DNA from: Crossiella sp. CA-258035
Lineage (GTDB): Bacteria > Actinomycetota > Actinomycetes > Mycobacteriales > Pseudonocardiaceae
NCBI RefSeq assembly: GCF_030064675.1
Contig: NZ_CP116413.1
Span: forward strand, 6,232,001-6,296,000
DNA length: 64,000 nt
Direction: 5' to 3'
The notes beneath the pieces are model-generated. The model searched no databases, was not told where the DNA came from, and worked only from the letters and a program-made list of their open reading frames with translations. Shown here piece after piece: positions 1 through 8,257 of this stretch; position 1 is the first letter of the stretch; each line of letters begins with the position of its first letter. Both the position numbers and the translations under genes were made by a program.

Positions 1-768
1 GACCTCCTGTTCCTGCTCCCGCCACCACTCGCTGCTGGTCAGCCCGGTGTCCTTGGTCGCGGCCAGCTCGGCGGAGTGCGCGAGGGCCACGCCGCGGACG
101 TAGGCGGGCAGGGTGATCGCCTCGCGCAGGCGCTCGGTCAGGCTCAGCTTGAGCCCGGCCAGCGCGGCCAGCGTCCACTCGGTGTGCGCCATGGCCTCCG
201 GCACCAGCCGCGGCCGGGTGATCGAGACCAGCTCGGCCAGCCAGGGGTGCGCGCGGTAGAGCGCCCACTGGGTGCGGGAGACCACGGTCAGCCGCGCCCG
301 CCAGCCGGGCGGCGGCGGCACCGGCAGCGGGCGGCCGGCGAAGACCCGGCGCATCATCAGGTACACCAGCTCGTCCTTGCCGGCCAGGTGCCGGTACAGC
401 GACATCGGCCCGGTGCCCAGCTCGGTGGCGAGGCGGCGCATGGACACCGCGTCCAGGCCCTCGGCGTCGGCCAGCCGGATCGCCGCGGTGGTGATCCGGA
501 CCCTGGTCAAGCTCGGTGCGACCGCGGAGGGCCGCCGGGGCGCACCGGCGGGAGCGCGGACCACGGTGCCCGCGCCCGGATGGGTCTCGACAAGTCCTTG
601 CTGCCGCAACAGGTCCAGCGCCTTGGCCGCGGTGGCCAGCGCGACCCCCCACTCGCGCATCACCGCGCGGGTGGACGGCACCCGGTCGCCTGGCCCCAGC
701 CCACCTGCGGTGATCCGCGCGGCAATGGCGGCGGCGATGCGCCGGAACGGTGCTTCGACCTCGCTCAC
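1..768 (-). CDS. GntR-TetR chimeric transcriptional regulator (3' end cut by window edge)
   Basis: Reading the minus strand from a GTG at 768 gives an open frame to the window edge. Residues 1-70 form a GntR-type winged helix (the segment VPSTRAVMREWGVALATAAK is the usual recognition region). From about residue 85 a second, TetR-type helix-turn-helix follows (AVSMRRLATELGTGPMSLYR), then a TetR C-terminal ligand domain. Regulators with both heads are a known actinobacterial architecture that usually represses a neighbouring efflux or resistance gene. Here the divergent neighbours are a GNAT acetyltransferase and a C45 acyltransferase, which could be the targets. A perfect palindrome lies 11 bases upstream of the start. 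The C-terminus is missing, so the ligand cannot be guessed. Confidence 0.85.
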   Translation of the reverse strand, partial: MSEVEAPFRRIAAAIAARITAGGLGPGDRVPSTRAVMREWGVALATAAKALDLLRQQGLVETHPGAGTVVRAPAGAPRRPSAVAPSLTRVRITTAAIRLADAEGLDAVSMRRLATELGTGPMSLYRHLAGKDELVYLMMRRVFAGRPLPVPPPPGWRARLTVVSRTQWALYRAHPWLAELVSITRPRLVPEAMAHTEWTLAALAGLKLSLTERLREAITLPAYVRGVALAHSAELAATKDTGLTSSEWWREQEQEV

Positions 769-778
769 GCGGCTAAGT

Positions 779-788
779 GTACTAGTAC
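779..788. promoter_or_regulatory. Candidate operator GTACTAGTAC between divergent genes
   Basis: GTACTAGTAC is a perfect 10-base palindrome placed 11 bases upstream of the GntR-TetR start and about 75 bases upstream of the acetyltransferase start. Its position suits autorepression and control of the divergent gene. This is inference from symmetry and position only. Confidence 0.45.
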
Positions 789-862
789 GCCCTGGTGGAG
801 TTATCTCCCCTGTTCGCCCGATTTCGTTGCCGTGGCGTACGTGCTCTCGGCACAGTTCAGCC

Positions 863-1417
863 ATGGCACCGATACAGCGTACGCAAGACGCCGTCGACAT
901 CCTGTGCGACGTCTTCCTGGAGGAGGCGCTGACGCGGTGGATGTTCCCTGCTCCGCCCGAGCAGCGGCGGGTCAGCGCGAGCAGGCTGTTCGAGCAGGCG
1001 GTGGCGGAGTCGGCGAAGGCCGGAACCCTGGACGTCTCCGGGGCGGACGCGGCCGCGGTGTGGCTGCCGGTCCCGGCTGACGCGCGGATCGCCCCGCCGC
1101 CGGAGGTCGAACTGCCCGCCCGGCTGCGGATCCTGGTGGACCTGTTGGCACAGCGGCATCCCATCGAGCAACCGCACCTGTACCTGGCGTTCCTGGGGGT
1201 GACGCCAGGCAAGCAGGGACTCGGTCTCGGCGGGGCGCTGCTGGCCGAGGGCCTGCGCCGCGCGGACACCGAGGGACTGCCCGCGTACCTGGAGGCCAGC
1301 TCGAGCCGGAACCTGCCGCTGTACGAGCGGCACGGCTTCCGGCGACTGGGGAACCCGATCGAACTGCCCGACGGCCCGAGCGTGTGGCCGATGTGGCGCG
1401 ACACCAAGGAGAACTGA
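863..1417 (+). CDS. GNAT family N-acetyltransferase
   Basis: The 184-residue protein has a GNAT fold ending. The acetyl-CoA loop is visible as VTPGKQGLGLGGALLAEGL (R/Q-x-x-G-x-G/A type), followed by PAYLEASSSRNLPLYERHGF, the usual beta5-alpha4 segment with the conserved Tyr and GF. It would move an acetyl group from acetyl-CoA to an amine of unknown identity. The ATG at 863 is chosen because the frame further upstream overlaps the divergent regulator promoter and carries no acetyltransferase sequence. One base separates its stop from the next start, so both genes form an operon. Substrate unknown; resistance or detoxification is possible. Confidence 0.85.
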   Translation: MAPIQRTQDAVDILCDVFLEEALTRWMFPAPPEQRRVSASRLFEQAVAESAKAGTLDVSGADAAAVWLPVPADARIAPPPEVELPARLRILVDLLAQRHPIEQPHLYLAFLGVTPGKQGLGLGGALLAEGLRRADTEGLPAYLEASSSRNLPLYERHGFRRLGNPIELPDGPSVWPMWRDTKEN

Positions 1418-1418
1418 C

Positions 1419-2546
1419 ATGTCGAACACGATCGTCGCCGGTGGCGGCGGCTCGGACTTCCTGACCCTGCGCCAGGTGAGCGCCAGTGGCGACCAGGCCG
1501 CGATCGGCGGCGCGCTGGCCACTGCCGCGCAGCAGACCTACGGCTGGCGGCCGGTCCCGGCGGACCGGCGCAAGGAGCTGGCCCGGCGGCGCTGGTTCCA
1601 GCTGAACTGGCCGCAGCACCACGAGCGGATGCGGGGCGCGGCAACGGCTCTCGGCCTGGACTTCGACGCGGCTGAGTACTATGTGGACGGTCTGAGCCCG
1701 GTGCCGAACGGCTCGGCCTGCTCGGCGACGCACGTGCCGCCGAACCTGACCGAGGAGGGTCGCGGGCTGCTCGCCCGCAACTACGACTTCTTCACCACCA
1801 GCCAGGCCGAGCTGTTCGCGATGATGACCGGCGCCCCGGTGCCGCCCTCGACCGAGCCGCCGATGGCCTCCCGGCCGACCCTGGTGCACAGCAGGCCGGT
1901 CGACGGCCCGGCCACGCTGGTGCTGACCATGGACACCCTGGACGGCTGCATGGACGGCATCAACGAGCACGGCCTCGCGGTGGTGCTGCTGATCGCCGAC
2001 GCGGAGAACGTCACCGCCCCGGTGGACGAGGGCCCGCAGGTCGGCGTGAACAGCGTGCAGCTGCCCCGGTTCCTGCTGGACACCTGCCGGACCGCCGAGG
2101 AGGCCCGCGCCGCGCTGCTGCACGCCAAGCAGTACGACATGGGCACTCCCCTGCACTACCTGGTCGCCGACGCCGGCGGGGACGCCTTCGTCTGGGAGCG
2201 CGGGCCGGGCGGGAACGAGCACATCACCGACGGCGACGGCGCGCTGTGCGTGACCAACCACCTGCTGCACCGGCACCCCAGCGCGGAGAACCTGCCGGAG
2301 GACAACGTCGAGACGCTGTTCACCTTCCAGCGCTACCGGCAGCTGACCAAGAGCACCGGGACGACCATGTCCGCGGACTCGCTGCGCGCCGCGCTGGCCG
2401 ACATCGGCTTCGACGCCAGCTCCCCCACCGGCTACCCGGTCCGCACCCTGTGGCGCACGGTGTTCGACCTGGGCGCGGGCACCATGTCGGCGAAGTTCTA
2501 CCTCGCCGACGGCCGCTACACCGAGGAGCTGGTCTTCTCGGTGTAG
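1419..2546 (+). CDS. C45-family autoproteolytic acyltransferase/hydrolase
   Basis: This 375-residue protein resembles the acyl-CoA:6-aminopenicillanic acid acyltransferase (C45) branch of the Ntn hydrolases. Known members cut themselves before a Cys, which becomes the N-terminal nucleophile. The candidate nucleophile is Cys101 (PNGSACSATHV), followed by the family motif ARNYDF (Arg120, Asn121, Asp123) and by SRPVDGPATLVLTMDTLDG. The ribosome site AAGGAG sits 9 bases before the ATG at 1419, which starts one base after the acetyltransferase stop. The native substrate of most bacterial members is unknown; amide hydrolysis or acyl transfer onto amino acids or peptides is likely. Its 3' end lies 9 bases from the convergent transporter ATPase gene. 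Confidence 0.82.
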   Translation: MSNTIVAGGGGSDFLTLRQVSASGDQAAIGGALATAAQQTYGWRPVPADRRKELARRRWFQLNWPQHHERMRGAATALGLDFDAAEYYVDGLSPVPNGSACSATHVPPNLTEEGRGLLARNYDFFTTSQAELFAMMTGAPVPPSTEPPMASRPTLVHSRPVDGPATLVLTMDTLDGCMDGINEHGLAVVLLIADAENVTAPVDEGPQVGVNSVQLPRFLLDTCRTAEEARAALLHAKQYDMGTPLHYLVADAGGDAFVWERGPGGNEHITDGDGALCVTNHLLHRHPSAENLPEDNVETLFTFQRYRQLTKSTGTTMSADSLRAALADIGFDASSPTGYPVRTLWRTVFDLGAGTMSAKFYLADGRYTEELVFSV

Positions 2547-2555
2547 CAACCGGGT

Positions 2556-3860
2556 TCACAACCGCACCACCCGGTCGGCCATCCGGTCCACCACCGCCTG
2601 GTCGTGGCTGATCAGCACGATGGCCAGGCCGAGGGTGTCGCGCAGCTCGTCGAGCAGGTCCAGGATCGCGGTCCTGGTGCCGGGGTCCAGCGCCGAGGTG
2701 ATCTCGTCGCACACCAGCACTTCCGGACCCGCGGCCAGCGCCCTGGCCAGGTTGACCCGCTGGCGTTCCCCGCCGGAGAGCCGGGCCGGGCGGTGCTCGG
2801 CCAGTCCCGGGTCCAGGTGCACCCGGCGCAGCAGCCGGGTCACCTCGGCCGCGCGGTCGGCCCTGGGCAGGCGCAGCGGGCGGGACAGGGCGGTGCGCAC
2901 GGGTTCGCGGGGGTTCAGCGCGCCGAGGGAGTCCTGCGCCACCAGGGCGATCGCGCGGCGGCGCGGGGCCGGGCTGTGCAGGGTGATGCGGCCGTGGCTG
3001 GGGCGGTGCAGGCCGACCAGGCAGCGGGCGGCAGTGGTCTTGCCGGAGCCGGAAGGTCCGGTGAGGGCAAGGCATTCGCCCGCTGCCAGGTCGAAGGAGA
3101 GATCGCGGAGGACCGGGGTGCGGTCGTGAGTGGCGGAGAGCTCGCGGACGCTGAGCAGCGGCCGCCCCGGTGTCCGGACGACCGCTGCCGCCTGCGCGAC
3201 GGACTGCGCGGCTGGGGCTCGGTCCAGCGACACCACCTTCCGCGCCAGGTCCCGCACCAGGTTCGCGTCGTGGCTGATCACCACCGCCGCGGCCTTGGTG
3301 CGGCGCAGGTGGTCCTTGAGCACCGCGCGGAACTCCACCGCCAGCCGGGTGTCCAGCCCGCTGGTCGGCTCGTCCAGCACCAGCAGCCTCGGCATCGCGG
3401 CCAGCGCGATGGCCAGCGCGATCCGCTGCGCCTGCCCGCCGGAGACCTGGTGCGGGTAGCGGCGCAGGAACCCGGGATCGGCGGGCAGGTTCAGCCGGTG
3501 CAGCAACGCGGTGGTCTCGGCCGGGTCCCGGGCGGTGTCGGCGAGCTGGTTGCGCAGGCGGCGGGCGGGGTTGAGGCCCGCCTTGGGGTCTTGGCCGAGG
3601 TAGCTGATCACCTGGCCGCGCAGGTCGGGTGCCGTGAGGTCGGCGAACATGTCGGTGCCGGCCACCTTGACTAGTCCACTGTGGACGGAAAGGCCGGGGC
3701 GGAGGTGGCCGAGCAGGGCGAGTGCGGCGGTGGTCTTGCCCGAGCCGGAGCGGCCGACCAGCGCGACCACCTCGCCCTCGGCCACCGTGAAGGACAACCC
3801 GTCGACCAGGCGGCGACCGGCAGGGCCGGTGATCACCAGGTCGGTCACCGAGGCGATCAC
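2556..3860 (-). CDS. Peptide/nickel-type ABC transporter, two fused ATPase domains
   Basis: A 434-residue protein holds two complete ABC ATPases in tandem, equivalent to DppD plus DppF. The first has GRSGSGKTT, the signature VSGGQAQR and LLVLDEPTSGLD. The second has GPSGSGKTT, LSGGERQR and VLVCDEITSALD. It would power the two membrane subunits encoded just upstream. The GTG at 3860 overlaps the permease TGA in a GTGA junction and matches the pattern of the whole operon; an in-frame upstream alternative at 3878 lacks that logic. It is the last gene of the metallophore operon. Transport direction (uptake, given the binding protein) is inferred from family. Confidence 0.9.
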   Translation of the reverse strand: MIASVTDLVITGPAGRRLVDGLSFTVAEGEVVALVGRSGSGKTTAALALLGHLRPGLSVHSGLVKVAGTDMFADLTAPDLRGQVISYLGQDPKAGLNPARRLRNQLADTARDPAETTALLHRLNLPADPGFLRRYPHQVSGGQAQRIALAIALAAMPRLLVLDEPTSGLDTRLAVEFRAVLKDHLRRTKAAAVVISHDANLVRDLARKVVSLDRAPAAQSVAQAAAVVRTPGRPLLSVRELSATHDRTPVLRDLSFDLAAGECLALTGPSGSGKTTAARCLVGLHRPSHGRITLHSPAPRRRAIALVAQDSLGALNPREPVRTALSRPLRLPRADRAAEVTRLLRRVHLDPGLAEHRPARLSGGERQRVNLARALAAGPEVLVCDEITSALDPGTRTAILDLLDELRDTLGLAIVLISHDQAVVDRMADRVVRL

Positions 3861-4639
3861 GTGGCTACCCTGCCCCACTGGTCGGCCAGCAGGTTGACCG
3901 CGATCACGAAGGCCGCCAGCAACATCGCGGGCGCGAGCACCGGCCAGGCGGTCAGCGACAGCCCGGCCAGGTTCTCCGCGACCATCTGGCCCCAGTTCGG
4001 CGCGGGCGCGCCGTGGCCGAGGCCGAGGAAGCCCGCGGTGGAGCTGAGGTAGATCGCGGCCACGAAGCGCACTCCCGCGTCGGCGAGCAGCTGGCCGCGG
4101 ATGTTGGGCAGGATGTCGTGCCGCAGCAGGGAAAACACGCTGTCGCCCCGGGCGCGGGCCACCTCGACGTAGCCCTGGGCGGCCACCGTGCTGGTCGCCG
4201 CGCGCACCACCCTGGCGCTCATCGGCGCGGTGGTGAGCACCACGGCCAGCACGATCACCAGGTCACAGCCGGGAAAACCGGCCGCCAGCACCAGCAGCAC
4301 CAGCAGCGGCGGGGCCACGGTGAGCGCGTCCAGCACCCGGATCGCCGCCCGGCCCCAGCGGTTCGGGTACAGCCCGGCGAGCATCCCGGCCAGCCCGCCG
4401 AGCGCGGTGGAGACCACGGTGGCCAGCGCGGACAGGCCGAGCACCAGGTAACCGCCGTGCAGCAGCCGGGTCAGCACGTCCCGGCCGAGCTTGTCGGTGC
4501 CCAGCAGGCAGTGGTGGTCCGGCGGCTGGAACGGCGCGCCGACCGGGGTGGTCGGCGATCCGACCGCCAGGAACGGGCCGAGCAGCGCCACCGCGACCAC
4601 CAGCGCGCACACCGAGAACGCGGTCCAGCGGCGGATCAC
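3857..4639 (-). CDS. Peptide/nickel-type ABC transporter permease (DppC-like)
   Basis: The 260-residue integral membrane protein has the DppC/NikC layout: one N-terminal membrane helix (VIRRWTAFSVCALVVAVALLG), the typical HCLLGTDKLGRDVLTRLLHG segment, then about five further helices. The cytoplasmic EAA-type loop (YVEVARARGDSVFSLLRHDILPN) contacts the ATPase. The GTG at 4639 forms a GTGA overlap with the preceding permease stop. It pairs with the next gene upstream to make the membrane channel for the substrate delivered by the lipoprotein at 5580-7181. Substrate inferred from context: the metal-loaded siderophore, or a free metal or peptide. Confidence 0.9.
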   Translation of the reverse strand: MIRRWTAFSVCALVVAVALLGPFLAVGSPTTPVGAPFQPPDHHCLLGTDKLGRDVLTRLLHGGYLVLGLSALATVVSTALGGLAGMLAGLYPNRWGRAAIRVLDALTVAPPLLVLLVLAAGFPGCDLVIVLAVVLTTAPMSARVVRAATSTVAAQGYVEVARARGDSVFSLLRHDILPNIRGQLLADAGVRFVAAIYLSSTAGFLGLGHGAPAPNWGQMVAENLAGLSLTAWPVLAPAMLLAAFVIAVNLLADQWGRVAT

Positions 4640-5583
4640 GAGGCCGCCCACGGGGTGAGCAACCGGGTGCACACATCGCCCAAGAGCAGCGCCAGCAAGG
4701 TGATCGCGCACAGCAGCAGCGCGACCCCTTGCAGGGTGGGCACATCGCGCAGGGTCACCGCGGTGGTCAGCGCCGAGCCCAGCCCCGGGTAGTTGAACAC
4801 CGTCTCCACCACCACCGCGCCGCCGAGCAGGCCGCCCGCGCCGGTGGCCAGCACCTGCACCGCGGGCGCGAGGGTGTTCGGCAGGATGTGCCGCAGCACC
4901 AGGCGCCGACCGCGGATCCCGTTGAGCCGCGCGGCTTCCAGGTACGGCGCGGCCAGGATCCCGGCCACCGCGGCCCGGATCAGCCGGGTGGTGGCGGCCA
5001 GGCTGAGCAGCAGCAGGGTGAGCACCGGCAGGACCAGCGTCTCCGGGGCGTCCAGCGCGGAACCGCCCAGTGGCACCACCGCCACCCCCGGCACCAGGCC
5101 CAGGGTGTGGGTGAGCAGGGCCAGCAGCAGCCCGGCGGTGAGGAACTCGGGCACGCCGACGCCGAGCAGGGTCGCGCCGGAGATCAGCCGGTCCCGCACG
5201 CTGCCCGGCCGCAGCCCCGCGGTGACCCCGAGCAGCAGCGCCAGCGGGATCAGCAGCGCGTACACCATCCCGGCCAGCAGCAGGCTGTTGGGCAGGCTGT
5301 CACCGAGGATGTCGGCCACCGGCCGGCCGCCGATCAGCGAACGGCCCAGATCCCCGTGCAGCGCACCACCGGCCCACTCCAGGTACCGGTCCACCGCGGG
5401 GCGGTCCAGGCCCAGCTCGGCCCGGACGCGCGCCAGCTGCACGGGGGTGGCGTTCGGTCCGGCGACCACGCCGACCGCGTCGCCGGGCAGCACCTCGGTG
5501 GCGGCGAACACCGCGACCGAGAGCGCCACCATGGTCAGCGCGGCGGGCAGCAACCGGTGCAGCACATAGCGGAACGCGCTCAC
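4636..5583 (-). CDS. Peptide/nickel-type ABC transporter permease (DppB-like)
   Basis: The 315-residue protein is a DppB/NikB-type permease with six predicted membrane helices. It has the N-terminal helix typical of the family (RYVLHRLLPAALTMVALSVAVFAATEVLPGD), the conserved RAELGLDRPAVDRYLEWAGGALHGDLG stretch, and the ATPase-docking loop YLEAARLNGIRGRRLVLRHILPN near residue 210. The GTG at 5583 overlaps the binding-protein stop by four bases (GTGA); the frame continues upstream inside the binding-protein gene but carries no permease sequence there. It forms the heterodimeric pore with the DppC-like subunit. Confidence 0.9.
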   Translation of the reverse strand: MSAFRYVLHRLLPAALTMVALSVAVFAATEVLPGDAVGVVAGPNATPVQLARVRAELGLDRPAVDRYLEWAGGALHGDLGRSLIGGRPVADILGDSLPNSLLLAGMVYALLIPLALLLGVTAGLRPGSVRDRLISGATLLGVGVPEFLTAGLLLALLTHTLGLVPGVAVVPLGGSALDAPETLVLPVLTLLLLSLAATTRLIRAAVAGILAAPYLEAARLNGIRGRRLVLRHILPNTLAPAVQVLATGAGGLLGGAVVVETVFNYPGLGSALTTAVTLRDVPTLQGVALLLCAITLLALLLGDVCTRLLTPWAAS

Positions 5584-7181
5584 CGCAGACCGGTGTGCAG
5601 GAAGCCGGGATACTGCTCCAGCAACCCGTCGCCGGGGGCCACACTGGGGTTGGCCGCGCACAGCATCGGCCGGAACGCGGGCACGATGGTGTTGCCCTCG
5701 GCCCACAGCAGGCGCTGCGCGGCCACCGCGGCCGCCTTGCTCCGGCCCGCGTCCGCGGTGCCCCTGGCCTGCACGACCAGCGCGTCCACATCGGGCCGGT
5801 TCCAGCCGAACCCGCTGGGCGAGCCCGCGGTGAACAGCGACTGGTAGTACAGCATCGCGGGCACCGCCACCGAGTAGCTGCCCGCGAACGGCAGCTGGGT
5901 GTAGGCCATGTAGTCGGTGAACAGCTGCCCCGGCGGGCGGGCGTCCAGCTTCGCGCGCACCCCGACCTTGCTCAGGTGCTCCACCACCAGGGTCGCCGCC
6001 TCCACCATGCCCGCGGTCTCCGGGCCGGTGGTCAGGGTGATCGGCAGGTTCGCCGCGCCGGCCTCGCGCAGCAGCGCGCGGGCGCGGTCCGGGTCGTAGT
6101 TGAGCTGCTCCACCTCGCCCGCGTAGTCGGGGAAGCCAAGGGAGAACAGGTCGTTGCCGATGTGCCCACGCCCGAACAGCACGTTGTCCACAATGGACCG
6201 ACGGTCGATGGCGTACTTGAACGCCTGCCGCACCCGCAGGTCCTGGAACGGCTGGTGGCCCAGGTTCAGCTCGAAGACCAGGCCGGTGGACAGCGCCATC
6301 GCCGACTCCAGCACCCGGACGCTGTTGTCGGTGGCCAGCACCTTGGCCTGCACCGGGGTCAGGTCGTGCACGAAGTCGACCTGGTGGCCGCGCAGGGCGT
6401 TCAGCCGCGCCTCGGGGTCGGCGATGGACAGCAGCTCCACGCCGTCCAGCCGGGGCGGGCTGAGGTCGTCACCGGCGAACCCGTCGTGCCTGGCCAGCTT
6501 GCTGCCCCGGCCGGGCTCGAACTCGATGAGCTTGAACGGCCCGCAGGTGGGCAGGTCCTTGGTCACGTTGGTGGTGCCCGCCTTGAGCACGTAGGCGGTG
6601 CCCATGCACAGCACCAGGTGCCCGTCCGCGATGGGCTTGCGGGTGGGCAGCAGCACCTTGTCGTCCCCGTCCGCCCTGGCGCGGTCGAGGTCGAAGTCGG
6701 CCAGCAGCCGCACGTAGTGCCCGGTGCCGGTGCTCGCGGCCAGCGCGAGCGAGGCGAGCACGTCGCGGGCGGTGACCGGGCTGCCGTCGGTGAACTTCAG
6801 GCCCTTGCGCACGCGCAGGGTGTAGCTGGACAGGTCGGCGGCCCGGTCGATCCCGGTCAGCACCTGGTAGCGCACGCCGTCGGGGGCGTTCGGGTCCAGG
6901 GTGCCGAGCACGCCGTGCAGGGCCTTGGCGCGCGCGGTGTCCAGGGTGCTGGACTGCTGGAACGGTTGCAGCGTCTCGGCCGCGCCGGAGCCGACCAGCG
7001 CGGCGCGCAGGGTGCCGCCGGGCTTGGCCGGGCCAGCGGTGGTCGTCGGCGCGGTGGCCGGGCCACCGGAGCAACCGGCCAGCACCGACCCACCGGCCAC
7101 CCCCGCGGCAGCCACGGCCAAGCCGCGTAACACCGTGCGCCGACTCAGGTTCCTGTCCACCGTGAAGCTCCTGTCGTTCAT
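5580..7181 (-). CDS. Peptide/nickel-type ABC transporter substrate-binding lipoprotein
   Basis: The 533-residue family 5 extracellular solute-binding protein begins with a twin-arginine lipoprotein signal: LSRRTVLRGLAVAAAG, then the lipobox SVLAGC with the lipidated Cys near residue 37. The mature part shows family 5 signatures such as YTLRVRKGLKFTDGSPVTARDV and RVRQAFKYAIDRRSIVDNVLFGRG. A Tat signal implies export in folded form, unusual for simple sugar binders but common for redox or metal-linked proteins. The ATG at 7181 overlaps the reductase stop (ATGA). Family 5 proteins bind peptides, nickel complexes or opine metallophores; binding of the thiazoline metallophore complex is inference from the operon. 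Confidence 0.9.
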   Translation of the reverse strand: MNDRSFTVDRNLSRRTVLRGLAVAAAGVAGGSVLAGCSGGPATAPTTTAGPAKPGGTLRAALVGSGAAETLQPFQQSSTLDTARAKALHGVLGTLDPNAPDGVRYQVLTGIDRAADLSSYTLRVRKGLKFTDGSPVTARDVLASLALAASTGTGHYVRLLADFDLDRARADGDDKVLLPTRKPIADGHLVLCMGTAYVLKAGTTNVTKDLPTCGPFKLIEFEPGRGSKLARHDGFAGDDLSPPRLDGVELLSIADPEARLNALRGHQVDFVHDLTPVQAKVLATDNSVRVLESAMALSTGLVFELNLGHQPFQDLRVRQAFKYAIDRRSIVDNVLFGRGHIGNDLFSLGFPDYAGEVEQLNYDPDRARALLREAGAANLPITLTTGPETAGMVEAATLVVEHLSKVGVRAKLDARPPGQLFTDYMAYTQLPFAGSYSVAVPAMLYYQSLFTAGSPSGFGWNRPDVDALVVQARGTADAGRSKAAAVAAQRLLWAEGNTIVPAFRPMLCAANPSVAPGDGLLEQYPGFLHTGLR

Positions 7182-8257
7182 GTCGTGCACCCCAGTTGTT
7201 CGTGCGCGGTGACCGGATCGGGAGCCTGGCCGCGCACCAGGTCAGGCTGGCCGAGCCGGCCGGTGAGGTCCTGCCAGGCCCGGACCGCGCCCAGCGCGAA
7301 CTGCCCGTGCCGCAACGGGTCCCGGTCCGCCTCGACCGCGGCGGCCAGCTCGCGCACGGCGGCGGTCGCGGCGGCCGGCCAGGTCTGGCGGAAGACGTCC
7401 TGGTAGCTGCCGGGACTGACCGGTCCGAGCAGGGCGCCGGTGGGCAGCGCGAGCTGTGGTCCGTCCAGCTCCAGCGCGCCGTGGGCGTCCCGGTCGGCGT
7501 GCAGCCGCGGGGTCCAGACCACCGGGCCGTGCGTGTCGGCCAGGGTGAGCACGCCGCCGGGCAGGCCCAAGGCGATGCGGTGCAGGAAATGTCCGTGGTT
7601 GTCCGGGTCGTCCGGGTTGATCTGGTTCTGCACCCGCAGCGTCACCGGCACCCCGCCGAGCACGCCCTGCGCCAGGCGGAACGGCGGGTCCTGCCGGGTC
7701 AGCGCACGCAGCTCGGCAGCGGGCTGCGGTAGCGCCTCCCAGGCCCAGGGGCGCAGCGTGCCCAGGGTGCGGCCGAGCAGCTCGACCATCGGGTAGCTGA
7801 CCTGCACGCTGCACGCGGCGTCCAGGAACACCGGCTCCTGGACCGCGCGCAGCCGGGCCGCGGCAGCCAAGAAGCGGGCGACCGGCTCGACGTGCGGGTA
7901 GAAGGCGTTGAGCTGGTACTGCACCTTGTTGGCCCGCGCCAGTTTCAGGCAGGCGGTCAGCTCGTCCTGGTGCACCGGCTGCTCCTGCAGCACGTGCGTG
8001 CCCCTGGCCAGGAACTCCTGCGTGAGCTCGGTGCCGCGCCCGCCGACCACGCCGGAGCGCACCACCACACAGGCGATCCGCACCTCAGCGGGCACCTCGG
8101 CCACGCTGCGGTAGAGCGGCACGCCGAACTCTTCGGCGGTGGCCGTGGACTGCGGCCCGCCCCTGCCCAGGATCCCGGCCAGCTCGAGTTCCGGGGCGAG
8201 CCGGATGCCGCGGGCGTAGAAGCGGCCGAAGGAGCCGCCTGCCACCACGACCTTCAC
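7178..8257 (-). CDS. Thiazolinyl imide reductase (Irp3/PchG family)
   Basis: The 359-residue Gfo/Idh/MocA-like NADPH enzyme matches the family that reduces one thiazoline ring of pyochelin and yersiniabactin intermediates to a thiazolidine while the chain is bound to the NRPS. Visible features are the Rossmann start VVVAGGSFGRFYARGI and the family hallmark ARGTHVLQEQPVHQDELTACL, followed by YQLNAFYPHVEPV. It starts with GTG at 8257 inside the stop of the upstream gene. In this pathway the reduction would create the ring nitrogen that the methyltransferase of the second synthetase can N-methylate. Which of the three rings is reduced cannot be read from sequence. Confidence 0.9.
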   Translation of the reverse strand: MKVVVAGGSFGRFYARGIRLAPELELAGILGRGGPQSTATAEEFGVPLYRSVAEVPAEVRIACVVVRSGVVGGRGTELTQEFLARGTHVLQEQPVHQDELTACLKLARANKVQYQLNAFYPHVEPVARFLAAAARLRAVQEPVFLDAACSVQVSYPMVELLGRTLGTLRPWAWEALPQPAAELRALTRQDPPFRLAQGVLGGVPVTLRVQNQINPDDPDNHGHFLHRIALGLPGGVLTLADTHGPVVWTPRLHADRDAHGALELDGPQLALPTGALLGPVSPGSYQDVFRQTWPAAATAAVRELAAAVEADRDPLRHGQFALGAVRAWQDLTGRLGQPDLVRGQAPDPVTAHEQLGCTT

